DNA of 40,267 nucleotides. Source: Alcaligenaceae bacterium (GTDB lineage Bacteria; Pseudomonadota; Gammaproteobacteria; Burkholderiales; Burkholderiaceae_B). The translations under genes and the position numbers were made by a program. The DNA is taken from the NCBI GenBank assembly GCA_012511555.1, contig JAAZFX010000001.1, positions 1 to 40,267 on the forward strand, given 5' to 3'. The number at the start of each line of letters is the position of its first letter. Within the stretch, counting starts at the first letter, position 1. A model generated the notes under the pieces. It was not told the origin of the DNA and ran no database searches. It worked only from the letters and a program-made list of their open reading frames with translations. Positions 8,237 through 19,421 of this stretch are shown here, piece by piece.

Positions 8237-11200
8237 ATGAAACGCATGTTATTTAATGCAACGCATCAAGAAGAATTACGCGTTGCCATTGTTGATGGGC
8301 AAAAGCTTATTGACATTGATATTGAAACCGCTGGCCGCGAACAGCGCAAAGGCAATATCTACAAGGGAGTTATCACCCGCATTGAACCCAGTTTAGAGGC
8401 ATGCTTTATTAACTATGGCCACGAACGCCATGGTTTCTTGCCCTTTAAAGAGGTTGCTCGCAGTTATTTCAAAGAGGGTGTTGATCTTCGCACTGCTCGC
8501 ATCCAGGACGCACTTCAAGAGGGCCAAGAGCTTATTGTTCAGGTCGAAAAAGAAGAGCGCGGCAACAAGGGCGCAGCACTAACAACCTTTGTTTCTTTAG
8601 CCGGACGATATCTTGTCCTAATGCCTAACAACCCTCGTGGTGGCGGTATTTCACGTCGCATTGAGGGCGAGGACAGACAGGAGCTTAAAGAAGCGATGGA
8701 CCAATTAGAGCTGCCACAGGGTATGAGCATGATTGCTCGTACTGCAGGCATTGGACGCTCGACCGAGGAGCTTGATTGGGACTTAAAGTACCTTCTCAAG
8801 CTCTGGACAGCCATTGATAATGCAGCCCAACAGCACCCTGCTCCAGTCTTGATTTACCAAGAATCCAGTTTGGTTATTCGCGCAATTCGTGATTACTTCT
8901 CACCAAGTATTACTGAAATCCTGATCGATACTGACGAAATCACTGCTCAGGCTACTGCCTTTATGCAAGATGTGATGCCTGAAAATGTCAGTCTCGTTAA
9001 GCGCTATCGCGATGCTGTGCCTTTATTCTCACGCTTCCAGATTGAGCACCAAATCGAAACCGCTTATGCGCGTAATGTTTCTCTACCATCCGGTGGTTCT
9101 ATTGTTGTGGACCACACAGAGGCTTTAGTTGCTATTGATGTTAACTCAGCCCGCTCTACTCGCGGTGGTGATATTGAAGAAACAGCGCTCCGCACTAACC
9201 TGGAAGCTGCTGAGGAAGTAGCGCGTCAATTACGTCTGCGTGACTTGGGCGGTCTTATTGTTATCGACTTTATCGATATGGACGATAACAAAAACCAGCG
9301 ACAAGTCGAACAAAAACTGCGTGAAGCCTTACATTTTGACCGCGCTCGCGTACAAATGGGCAAAATTTCACGCTTTGGCCTCATGGAGCTATCACGTCAG
9401 CGCCTACGTCCATCACTCAATGAAGGCTCTCATATTACTTGCCCGCGTTGTAATGGTACCGGTGTCATCCGTGACGTTGAATCAAGCGCCCTAAACATCC
9501 TTCGTCTCATCCAGGAAGAGGCGATGAAAGAAAACACCGCCGCTCTACATGCTCAAGTGCCTGTCGATGTCGCAACCTTCTTGTTAAATGAAAAGCGTCA
9601 AGACATTCTCAAAATTGAGAACCGTCTCAATCTCCGCATTGTACTCATTCCTAACAAGGCACTGGAAACCCCTCACCATCACATTGAGCGTCTGCGACAT
9701 GATGACAGCCGCTTAGATGATCCTAAATCCAGCGTTGAGCTAATGCCCGTTCCTGAGTCTGTCGTCAAATGGCGCGAGCAAAAAGCTAAATTTGAAGAGC
9801 AGGAAAAAAGACAGGAAGCCATTGTTAAAGGCATTTCTCATGGCGAACCAGTACCACCAAAACCGGTCATCACTGCCAAAGCAGCTGTAAGCTCCGCTAG
9901 CGTTGCTGCCGCAGAAGTAGCTGAACGCGTGATACCTAAGGGCTTCCTACAACGTATCAAGTCTTTCTTTATGCGTCCAAATGGCGAAGAAGAAAAAGCA
10001 CCGGAAGAAAAGCCGACTCAAAACAGAAGAGCACCTGCTGCTAAAAAGGCAGCAACGCGCTCTGCAGACTCTTCACAGCGTCAGCCACGTCAACGCAACC
10101 AACGTCGCAGTCCTAATCGCTCAACACAGCATCAGGACGAGGAGTCTACAACTCAAAATAAAAACCAACGCCGTCAACAACGCCCTAAAAAAGTAGAGCA
10201 AGCTGACGAGCAAAAACCTGCTCAACAAGGCCAGGCGACTAATAATAGACGCAATACCAATACACGCAACCAACAAAGCCAAGATGGTGATAAACAGCAA
10301 CAGAGCAAACGTTCACGCCGCCAACCTGGTCGACAAGACGATCACAATCAAACACAAAATCAAGAGCCTAGCCAAGAAACTCAAAGTCAAAACCAGGCCC
10401 AACAGGAACGTGGTCAACAGACTTCTGGTCAGCAAGATAAAAACCAGCAACGTCGACAGCAGCGTGACGCTCGTGAGCAACGCCAACAGCAACATCGTGA
10501 AACTAAACAACACGATGAGAGTTTAGATACTCAACAGCAGTCAGCGACGCCTACAGTTGATGACACTCCTACTCAACAAACACAAGTTGAACAGAGTAAC
10601 GACACTAGAAAATCAGCTCCTAAACCTGCAACTGAAAATAAGGTTTCTGAAACAAAGCAAAGCACCAAGAACGATGCTAGTGAAGAAGCTCAGAGTAATC
10701 CGCAAGAGGAGTCAACTCAGTCCGATTCTCGCCGTCGCCAAAGTCGCAACAGCAATCGTAACCGTCGTCCGCAAAAAGAAACTGCGACAACGACCGCTGT
10801 GACCGGCCTGCCTTTTGTACCTAACGAAGTCATGCTAAACGCTCCAAACCATGATTACGAAGAGGTCTCTGAGCAAATTGCCAAGGGTGAAATCGATCTT
10901 GAAAAAATGGCTCAACATACTCAAGCAACTAATGCTGCTGACCTTGAGGCATCATTAGCTGTGGCGAGTGAACCAGTTGTTGAATCTACAGCGACCCCAA
11001 TGCCTGAAAGTGCAGCACCTATTAGATCGGTAGCGGTTGAATCAGCCACTGAAACCACTACAGCTATTGCAGCTAAAGAAGTCGAAGTTGAGGCACCTGC
11101 GGTTGTAGCAGTAGAAACTAAAACCAGTACTCAAGAAATTGTAGCTACTGATGTCACTGAAGTAGCTACAACTGACAATGTCGCTCCAAAACCGAGTGCT

Positions 11201-11368
11201 GCCAGCCTCGAAAAAGTTATTAGCGATGCCGGTTTAAATATGATCGAGACCAAAGCCGCTGCAAGTGCTGACGCACCAGCGACAACTACGGTCAAGCTAG
11301 GCAGACCTCGCAAAGTTGCTAAAGCAATTGAGACTAGCGAGTTAGTCCAAATCGAAACCGTAGACTAA
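8237..11368 (+). CDS. rne: Ribonuclease E/G family, RNase E with long low-complexity C-terminal tail
   Basis: Start set at [22 protein letters not shown] (8237, preceded by CGGAGAA) rather than the ORF-track ATG at 8210. S1 domain, DFIDMDD, Zn-link [16 protein letters not shown]-rich C-terminal half. Confidence 0.97.
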   Translation: MKRMLFNATHQEELRVAIVDGQKLIDIDIETAGREQRKGNIYKGVITRIEPSLEACFINYGHERHGFLPFKEVARSYFKEGVDLRTARIQDALQEGQELIVQVEKEERGNKGAALTTFVSLAGRYLVLMPNNPRGGGISRRIEGEDRQELKEAMDQLELPQGMSMIARTAGIGRSTEELDWDLKYLLKLWTAIDNAAQQHPAPVLIYQESSLVIRAIRDYFSPSITEILIDTDEITAQATAFMQDVMPENVSLVKRYRDAVPLFSRFQIEHQIETAYARNVSLPSGGSIVVDHTEALVAIDVNSARSTRGGDIEETALRTNLEAAEEVARQLRLRDLGGLIVIDFIDMDDNKNQRQVEQKLREALHFDRARVQMGKISRFGLMELSRQRLRPSLNEGSHITCPRCNGTGVIRDVESSALNILRLIQEEAMKENTAALHAQVPVDVATFLLNEKRQDILKIENRLNLRIVLIPNKALETPHHHIERLRHDDSRLDDPKSSVELMPVPESVVKWREQKAKFEEQEKRQEAIVKGISHGEPVPPKPVITAKAAVSSASVAAAEVAERVIPKGFLQRIKSFFMRPNGEEEKAPEEKPTQNRRAPAAKKAATRSADSSQRQPRQRNQRRSPNRSTQHQDEESTTQNKNQRRQQRPKKVEQADEQKPAQQGQATNNRRNTNTRNQQSQDGDKQQQSKRSRRQPGRQDDHNQTQNQEPSQETQSQNQAQQERGQQTSGQQDKNQQRRQQRDAREQRQQQHRETKQHDESLDTQQQSATPTVDDTPTQQTQVEQSNDTRKSAPKPATENKVSETKQSTKNDASEEAQSNPQEESTQSDSRRRQSRNSNRNRRPQKETATTTAVTGLPFVPNEVMLNAPNHDYEEVSEQIAKGEIDLEKMAQHTQATNAADLEASLAVASEPVVESTATPMPESAAPIRSVAVESATETTTAIAAKEVEVEAPAVVAVETKTSTQEIVATDVTEVATTDNVAPKPSAASLEKVISDAGLNMIETKAAASADAPATTTVKLGRPRKVAKAIETSELVQIETVD

Positions 11369-11393
11369 AATTAACTTTTCAGTTTTCTAGTTT

Positions 11394-11430
11394 AAAACCG
11401 ATATCTATTGTTAGGTATCGGTTTTTTTTG
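11394..11430 (+). terminator. Rho-independent terminator of rne
   Basis: AAAACCGATA ... TATCGGTTTTTTTT hairpin with T-tract just after the rne stop. Confidence 0.85.
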
Positions 11431-11515
11431 CCTATTACTTTTATCCCTTAACCCACACAAAACTATATCTTAAGAAATATCAAACAATACACTTAATAAG
11501 TGTCACTATATTGTC

Positions 11516-11580
11516 TTGACTTTGTAAAGTTATGGTATATTTTTTGAGGCCTGATCTTTTGATCGGTATTTTTTTAATTA
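11516..11580 (+). promoter_or_regulatory. Putative promoter plus terminator-like leader hairpin of CoA-transferase gene
   Basis: TTGACT (11516) and TATATTTTTT (11536) elements with suboptimal spacing, followed by CCTGATC-TTTT-GATCGG and a T-run, about 60 nt before the ATG. Confidence 0.35.
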
Positions 11581-11638
11581 AATTAATAAAAAATCGGATC
11601 TGTTCAAGAGGACATTTCCGTCAGACTAGGAATTAGAA

Positions 11639-13192
11639 ATGAGTAATACGTTTGAGCCTTTGTCACGCATCAAGCATAAGGAGTATCAACAATTAGTTAT
11701 GTCGGCTGAGGAGGCTGTAACTAAAATCCCTTCGGGTGTCAATATCGGCATGAGTGGTTTTACCGGTTCCGGTTATCCCAAGCAAATACCTTTGGCTTTA
11801 GCAGATCGTATCAATGCAGAGCATGCCAAAGGCAAGCCATTTAAAGTTAGCGTATGGACTGGTGCTTCTACTGCTCCTGAATTAGATGGTGCATTGGCAA
11901 AAGTTGATGGTCTTGAAATGCGTCTGCCTTATCAATCTGACCCTGTATGTCGTGAAAAAATTAATACCGGTCAGATGCAATACATGGATATTCACTTATC
12001 GCATGTGGCGCAACATGCTTGGGCCGGCTTCTACGGCAAACTCAATATCGCTGTTATTGAAGTAGTAGGAATCAATGAAGATGGCAGTTTAATTCCAGCA
12101 TGCTCGGTTGGTAACAACAAAACATGGATAGACCAAGCGGACCACGTGATTTTAGAAGTTAACTATGCACTCAACGAGAAGTTGAATGGCATGCACGATA
12201 TTTACTACGGCACGGCGCTTCCGCCACACCGTAAACCGGTTCCTATCACTGATGTTTCTGACCGTATAGGTCAGCAGTACCTCAGCTGTCCTGCTGAAAA
12301 AATTATTGCGATTGTAGAAACCCATGCACTGGATCGTGACAATGCATTCACTGAGCCTGATGCCGCTTCAAAGAAAATTGCTGATCACATCTTAGCGTTC
12401 TTAGAAAGTGAAGTAAAAAAGGGAGTTTTACCAAGCAATTTACTGCCAATACAATCCGGTGTTGGTAATATTGCCAATGCAGTGATGGCTGGCCTAAACG
12501 AAGGTAAATTTGAAAATTTAACGTCTTATACCGAAGTAATTCAAGACGGTATGCTAGCCATGATCAAATCCGGCAAGTTAGTCAAAGTTTCTGCTACCTC
12601 ACTGTCTTTAAGTCGTAAGGGGTTTGAGGAGTTATTTGCCAACATCGACTTCTATAGAGAACGCATTATTTTACGCACTCAAGAAATCAGTAACCACCCT
12701 GAAGTAGTACGTCGTATTGGTGTGATTGCCATTAACGGCATGGTTGAAGCCGACATCTACGGCAATGTCAACTCTACTCACGTCATGGGCACTAATATTA
12801 TTAATGGTATCGGTGGTTCGGGTGATTTTGCCCGTAACGGTTCTATCTGCTTCTTTGTGCGTCCATCAATAGCCAAAGGTGGCGATATTTCCGGTATCGT
12901 ACCGATGGTTTCACACGTCGACCATACTGAGCACGACTCTCAAATTATCGTGACTGAGCAAGGTCTTGCTGACTTACGCGGCCTATCGCCACGTCAACGC
13001 GCGGAGCGTATTATTGAAAATTGCGTACACCCTGACTATCGTGATGAGTTGCGTTCTTACTTCGAACGCGCTTGTAAAGAAAGCTCTGGACATACACCTC
13101 ATCTCTTGGATGAAGCTCTAAGCTGGCATCAACGTTTCAAAGAAACAGGCAGCATGAAGCCCGCTGTAACTGCTCAAGTTAAAACAGCTTAA
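11639..13192 (+). CDS. Acetyl-CoA hydrolase/transferase family protein (succinyl-CoA:acetate CoA-transferase-like)
   Basis: 517 aa; GMSGFTGSGYPKQIP, PIQSGVGNIANAVMAGL, IVTEQGLADLRGLSPRQRAERII. Confidence 0.9.
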   Translation: MSNTFEPLSRIKHKEYQQLVMSAEEAVTKIPSGVNIGMSGFTGSGYPKQIPLALADRINAEHAKGKPFKVSVWTGASTAPELDGALAKVDGLEMRLPYQSDPVCREKINTGQMQYMDIHLSHVAQHAWAGFYGKLNIAVIEVVGINEDGSLIPACSVGNNKTWIDQADHVILEVNYALNEKLNGMHDIYYGTALPPHRKPVPITDVSDRIGQQYLSCPAEKIIAIVETHALDRDNAFTEPDAASKKIADHILAFLESEVKKGVLPSNLLPIQSGVGNIANAVMAGLNEGKFENLTSYTEVIQDGMLAMIKSGKLVKVSATSLSLSRKGFEELFANIDFYRERIILRTQEISNHPEVVRRIGVIAINGMVEADIYGNVNSTHVMGTNIINGIGGSGDFARNGSICFFVRPSIAKGGDISGIVPMVSHVDHTEHDSQIIVTEQGLADLRGLSPRQRAERIIENCVHPDYRDELRSYFERACKESSGHTPHLLDEALSWHQRFKETGSMKPAVTAQVKTA

Positions 13193-13207
13193 TCACAGCA
13201 AACGTTT

Positions 13208-13251
13208 AAAAAGCCGACTAGTCAATGATAGATGATAGGCGGCTTTTTCGT
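13208..13251 (+). terminator. Rho-independent terminator after CoA-transferase gene
   Basis: AAAAAGCCG ... CGGCTTTTT hairpin just after the stop codon. Confidence 0.8.
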
Positions 13252-13395
13252 TTCCATTTGTTACACTATATATTTTCCTAAATAAATAAGTTAATCTCAG
13301 ACGACTGGCTTTTATATTTTTTAGACCATAAAATAAAACTTTTACCACCTAAGTGAATTAGGATTTAACTTTTTAATAATCTAAAAGAGAGACTT

Positions 13396-14397
13396 ATGAT
13401 TAAAAAATCTGTACTACTAGCAGCAACCGCCTTTACTCTTGCAGCTTGCTCCGATGACAGCAACAACTCTACATCAACGACTAGTAGCACTGAAGCTACC
13501 CAAACTGTAGCTGACAACAAGTTAGAAAGCCGCTTTGTAACGATTGCTACCGGTGGCGCTTCAGGCCCATACAACATCATTGCGACATCTTTAGCTGATG
13601 AATACAGCAAAACCTTTGGTGTAAACTCAAAAACACAAACGACTGGCGCCTCTGTTGAAAACATCAACTTATTAAATCAAGACAAAGTTGAAATGGCTTT
13701 TGTGATGAGTGATGTATTAACCGATGCAATTAACGGTGAAAACAGCTTTCCCAATAAAATCGATAAAGTACAACAAGTTGCCGCCCTTTACCCTAACTAT
13801 GTTCAAGTTGTAACCTCACAACGTTCAGGCATTAAAACCTTAGATGATCTACGTGGCAAGCGCGTAGCTGTTGGCGATCAAAACTCGGGTGTTGAGGTCA
13901 ATGCGCGCAATCTAATTAACGGTTTCGGCATGACCTATGATGATCTTAGTGTTGATTATTTAGGTTACGCTGAGGCGGCTGACGCCCTTAAAGCCGGTCG
14001 TATCGATGCCGCTTTCCTTACTAGCGGTTTACCAAACGCCTCTTTAATGGAGCTGCAACAAAGCTTTGATCTGCAAATTGTTGAGATCCCTGCTGATCGC
14101 ATCGCTGAAATCGCCAAAGACAAACCTTTCTTTGTATCACTACAAATTCCTCAAGGTACTTATGGCAATGAGGCTGATGTGCCTACAGCCGCTATTCAAA
14201 ACGCTTTAGTAGTCCATAAAAGCATGAGCGAAGATGATGTTTACAAACTAACAAAGACTTTCTTTGAAAGCTTACCTCGTCTTGAGTCCGCTCACCAAGC
14301 TGCCAGCGGTATCAATTTTGAAGCTGCACAATCGGGTATTGTCGCTCCTGTGCACCCTGGTGCTCAGAAATACTACGATGAAATGGCTGCCAAGTAA
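13396..14397 (+). CDS. TAXI-family TRAP transporter solute-binding lipoprotein
   Basis: 333 aa; lipobox-like LAAC at residues 16-19, FVTIATGGASGPYNIIATSLAD, LRGKRVAVGDQNSGVEVNAR; followed by DUF1850 and fused TRAP permease. Confidence 0.92.
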   Translation: MIKKSVLLAATAFTLAACSDDSNNSTSTTSSTEATQTVADNKLESRFVTIATGGASGPYNIIATSLADEYSKTFGVNSKTQTTGASVENINLLNQDKVEMAFVMSDVLTDAINGENSFPNKIDKVQQVAALYPNYVQVVTSQRSGIKTLDDLRGKRVAVGDQNSGVEVNARNLINGFGMTYDDLSVDYLGYAEAADALKAGRIDAAFLTSGLPNASLMELQQSFDLQIVEIPADRIAEIAKDKPFFVSLQIPQGTYGNEADVPTAAIQNALVVHKSMSEDDVYKLTKTFFESLPRLESAHQAASGINFEAAQSGIVAPVHPGAQKYYDEMAAK

Positions 14398-14410
14398 CTA
14401 ACAATAATTT

Positions 14411-14441
14411 CAAAGTCTCCCAGCTACCACTGGGAGCTTTG
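14411..14441 (+). promoter_or_regulatory. Intercistronic stem-loop between TAXI SBP and DUF1850 gene, covering the DUF1850 Shine-Dalgarno
   Basis: CAAAG-t-CTCCCAG / CTACCA loop / CTGGGAGCTTTG: 12 bp stem with one bulged T. The GGGAG SD (14432-14436) lies 8 nt before ATG 14445. Confidence 0.7.
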
Positions 14442-14444
14442 CTT

Positions 14445-14954
14445 ATGTCTTCTAGTTCTAAAACGACAATTGCTTTATTAATACTTGCGCTATGCAGTTT
14501 GGCCTATTTTTTTTGGCCATTAGAGCGCTTAAAAGTTTCTTTTCAAGATCATTTTTGTTATTTAGAAGACTCGACATTTATTTTGCAGTGGCGACACTCA
14601 GTTGAACTGCAAAATTGGCAAGAGCACTATCATTTATCTTCTGGTCGCTTATTTCTGAATGCTAGCTATATGCAAACTTTTGGTGCTGGTACTCCTTCAT
14701 CAGGAGAAGCTATCCAAGCTCCCGAAGGTTATATCGGTTTGCGTTCAGACGTGGTCTTACCCTCATTACACTGGATTGTTTCACGTAATATGCAAGGTAA
14801 ACTCATCACAAAAAACGGCATTTGGAAAATATATCAAATAGTGCCCAATTACACTGAAATAGAAATCAAGCCGTCACAAGCGGCGCGTATTTTCTTCTGG
14901 TTAGGAAATAATTGTTATGACTATGGATACTTCTCAAGCGACTACAACAAGTAG
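14445..14954 (+). CDS. DUF1850 domain-containing protein of TAXI-TRAP operon
   Basis: About 170 aa with N-terminal hydrophobic anchor and FILQWRHSVELQNWQEHYHL; ATG 14445 (MSSSSK) preferred over TTG 14439. Confidence 0.8.
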   Translation: MSSSSKTTIALLILALCSLAYFFWPLERLKVSFQDHFCYLEDSTFILQWRHSVELQNWQEHYHLSSGRLFLNASYMQTFGAGTPSSGEAIQAPEGYIGLRSDVVLPSLHWIVSRNMQGKLITKNGIWKIYQIVPNYTEIEIKPSQAARIFFWLGNNCYDYGYFSSDYNK

Positions 14955-16911
14955 TCAGGAAATCCTAGAAAAATTTGACCGTGAATCGGTAACTCGTAAT
15001 CCGAGTAGCCAAACCGTTCGCTGGCTAATAGCTGCCATTGCGATCTTTTACTCTTTATTCCACCTTTACATCACCTTTTACCCAATGGCCACGTTAATTG
15101 TTCGTACAATTCACGTTGGAGTTGGGGCCGCTTTAATCTTTTTACTTTATCCTCCGAGCAAAAACAGTAGTCGATCTAAAGTTAGTTGGTTTGATTGGCT
15201 TTGGGTTGCAGCTGCCTTGGCAGGTATGCTGTACATTATCAATCAATACCAAAACTTGATGACTATCCGCGGTGGCATTCCAAATACTACCGATATCGTC
15301 ATGGCTATCATTACAGTCATTGTCGTTTTAGAAATTGGGCGTCGTATCACCGGCTGGATTCTACCAATCTTTGCTCTTATCTTTTTGAGCTACCCGTTTT
15401 ATAGTCATATGCGTTTTGTGCCCGATCGTTTGGCGACGCGTTTTTATGATTTAGGGGATATTTTTGGTCAACTCTATTTAAAAACTGAAGGTCTTTATTC
15501 TACTGCCGTAGGTGCTTCAGTTAGCTTTATTTTCTTATTTATTTTGTTTGGTGCCTTTCTAGCTCGCTCAGGCATGGGGCAGTTATTTAATGACTTGGCT
15601 CTTGCATTAGCGGGTAGCCAACAAGGCGGACCAGCAAAAGTAGCGGTTATTTCCAGTGGTTTTATGGGTAGCATCAACGGTTCTGCTGTGGCTAACGTGG
15701 TCGGTACTGGTGCATTTACAATTCCACTGATGAAAAAAATCGGTTATAGCCGCAACTTTGCCGGTGCAGTTGAAGCAAGTGCTTCGGTTGGTGGTCAAAT
15801 TCTGCCGCCCATCATGGGGGCTAGTGCATTTATTATGGCTGAAACTACCGGCGTTAAATACAGCACTATTGCGCTAGCTGCGTTAATTCCTGCTTTATTG
15901 TACTACTTTGGAGTTCTTGCTCAAGTACACTTCCGCGCGGGTAAAGACGACCTCAAAGGTGTGGCTAAAGCTGATTTACCACGTCTAAAAGAGGTAATGA
16001 AAGTTCGTGGTCATATGCTCATACCTATTGTCGCTCTTGTAGTCATGTTGGCCAAGTCCATTCCTATCGGCTATGCGGCAGCCTACACGATTGGGATTAC
16101 CGTAGTCGTCAGTTGGCTACGTCCAGAAACTCGCATGGGCATTAAGGAAATTTTAGATGCCCTTCAAGACGGTGCTAAACAATCCTTGTCAGTCATGGCA
16201 GCTTGTGCTGTGGTAGGCATTGTGATTGGCGTAGTTAATCTGACTAGTTTTGGTAATGTGATGACCTCTCTTATTGTTTCTCTAGGAGCTGGTTCACTCT
16301 TCTTTACTTTAGTACTTACAATGATTGCCTCAATGATTTTAGGCATGGGATTGCCATCCATCCCTGCTTATATTATTACTGCAACCATGGTGGCACCTGC
16401 TTTAGCAACCTTTGGTGTTCCTGTCATTGTGGCCCACTTATTTGTATTCTACTTTGGTATTTTTGCCAATATTACGCCACCCGTCGCATTGGCCGCCTTT
16501 GCTGGTGCTGGTATTGCAGGTGGTGACCCAATGAAGACAGGCTTTTTATCATTAAAATTAGCCTTGGCTGGATTTATCGTACCGTTCATGTTTGTTTACA
16601 ATCCAGATATGCTAATGATCGACACCAGAGATATTGCTGTTACAGCACGTGAGTTTGTCAGACCTCACTGGTTTAATATTGCCTCAGTGGCAATTACCGC
16701 CTTTGTGGGTGTAATGGCCTTATCTGCCGCTTTAGAAGGTTACTTTAAAACCCATATGGCAGCTTGGCAACGCCTTTTTATGGCAATAGGTGGTTTGATG
16801 TTAATTATTCCTGAAACGATTACTGATATAGTAGGAATTACCGTTGTAATTATCATGTGTGCACTAAATATCATGCAAGCTAAACGTGAAACTGCTGTAG
16901 CAGCCGTCTAA
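14917..16911 (+). CDS. TRAP transporter permease, fused 4TM/12TM
   Basis: 664 aa, many TM helices; GSINGSAVANVVGTGAFTIPLMKKIGY, GGQILPPIMGASAFIMAE, ILGMGLPSIPAYI. Overlaps DUF1850 by 38 nt. Confidence 0.94.
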   Translation: MTMDTSQATTTSSQEILEKFDRESVTRNPSSQTVRWLIAAIAIFYSLFHLYITFYPMATLIVRTIHVGVGAALIFLLYPPSKNSSRSKVSWFDWLWVAAALAGMLYIINQYQNLMTIRGGIPNTTDIVMAIITVIVVLEIGRRITGWILPIFALIFLSYPFYSHMRFVPDRLATRFYDLGDIFGQLYLKTEGLYSTAVGASVSFIFLFILFGAFLARSGMGQLFNDLALALAGSQQGGPAKVAVISSGFMGSINGSAVANVVGTGAFTIPLMKKIGYSRNFAGAVEASASVGGQILPPIMGASAFIMAETTGVKYSTIALAALIPALLYYFGVLAQVHFRAGKDDLKGVAKADLPRLKEVMKVRGHMLIPIVALVVMLAKSIPIGYAAAYTIGITVVVSWLRPETRMGIKEILDALQDGAKQSLSVMAACAVVGIVIGVVNLTSFGNVMTSLIVSLGAGSLFFTLVLTMIASMILGMGLPSIPAYIITATMVAPALATFGVPVIVAHLFVFYFGIFANITPPVALAAFAGAGIAGGDPMKTGFLSLKLALAGFIVPFMFVYNPDMLMIDTRDIAVTAREFVRPHWFNIASVAITAFVGVMALSAALEGYFKTHMAAWQRLFMAIGGLMLIIPETITDIVGITVVIIMCALNIMQAKRETAVAAV

Positions 16912-16938
16912 AATTTAGCTGTACTACGATAAACATTG

Positions 16939-16978
16939 AAAAAACGGCACAAGAAAATATTTTCTTGTGCCGTTTTTT
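16939..16978. terminator. Bidirectional terminator, perfect 40-nt palindrome
   Basis: AAAAAACGGCACAAGAAAAT|ATTTTCTTGTGCCGTTTTTT between convergent TRAP permease and yaaA. Confidence 0.92.
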
Positions 16979-16995
16979 GTATTACTAATAATCTC

Positions 16996-17781
16996 TTAAG
17001 CTTTTCTTTGATCTGGCCTTAAAAAAACCAAAGTGTCTGCATTAGAGGAGTCAACATCGTACTTATAGCCCTCCAAGTCAAAGTCTTTGAGGCCATCAAC
17101 AGTATCAATGCCATTTTCAATGGCATAGCGACACATCAAACCGCGTGCACGCTTCGCACTGAAGCTGATAATTTTATAAGTCCCGTCGCGCTCTTCTTTA
17201 AAAGTACATTGAACCACCGGGTACTTAAGCGCGTTCTTTTTAACCGCTTTAAAGTACTCTTCAGATGCCAAGTTAATCACAACCTGATTTTTGTGATCAG
17301 TCAAGTTCTGATTGATAAACTCAGCAATTTGTGCATTCCAAAACTCATAAAGGTTTTTGCCCTTGAGAGTTTCCAGGCGAGTACCCATTTCTAAGCGATA
17401 AGGACGCATTAAGTCCATTGGTCTTAAAACACCATACAAACCGCTCAGAATCAGTACATGCTCATTAGTCCATTCAAGCTGGGGCTTAGTCAAAGTCGCC
17501 GCCTCCAGACCCTCGTAGACATCGCCATTAAAAGCCAGAATGGCCTGCCGTGAATTAGTCTGGTCAAAAGTCGGTTCCCATTGTTGGTAACGCTCGACGT
17601 TGAGCGCAGCTAAACTCTCACTTAACTTCATTAAGTCAGCGATGTCTTGCTCAGACTTGGTTTTTAATACCTCGATTAACTCAACTGCTTGCTCTACGAA
17701 TAACGGCTGTTCAAAGGGATAATCAGCCGCTAACGGGCTGTCATAATCCAATTTTTTAGCAGGTGAAAGTAAAAATAACAT
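16996..17781 (-). CDS. yaaA: Peroxide stress protein YaaA
   Basis: 261 aa; MLFLLSPAKKLDYDSP, GDVYEGL, LSGLYGVLRPMDLMRPYRLEMGT, SFSAKRARGLMCRY. Confidence 0.95.
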   Translation of the reverse strand: MLFLLSPAKKLDYDSPLAADYPFEQPLFVEQAVELIEVLKTKSEQDIADLMKLSESLAALNVERYQQWEPTFDQTNSRQAILAFNGDVYEGLEAATLTKPQLEWTNEHVLILSGLYGVLRPMDLMRPYRLEMGTRLETLKGKNLYEFWNAQIAEFINQNLTDHKNQVVINLASEEYFKAVKKNALKYPVVQCTFKEERDGTYKIISFSAKRARGLMCRYAIENGIDTVDGLKDFDLEGYKYDVDSSNADTLVFLRPDQRKA

Positions 17782-17828
17782 GTATAAAATCCTTTGCTTA
17801 ATAATTTAAGCTAAATGATTTGTGCAGC

Positions 17829-19175
<1,347 letters not shown>

Positions 19176-19421
19176 TTAAATTTTATCCATTTAGTGGTTT
19201 CTAATACAGTTATTCTTAATTGCGTGATGCATCATAACTAACTTTTGATTATAGCAAGGCTAGCCTGAGCTTATAAATAGATAGCGCTGATTAAGTTTAA
19301 CTATCCTGTTAAATACGCTCCATAAAGAAACTGAATTTTAATAACTTATAATCCAAGATGATCACTCAAAAAAACAATATAATCTAATTTAGTTATTACT
19401 AATAAAAAGGAGTTTCTAATT

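Noticed and set aside
9981-10802. Multiple alternate-frame ORFs within the rne tail (Lys/Asn-rich, plus a Leu-rich antisense one)
   Set aside because: They are products of the repetitive CAA/CAG/CGT codon composition of the Q/R-rich tail, not independent genes.
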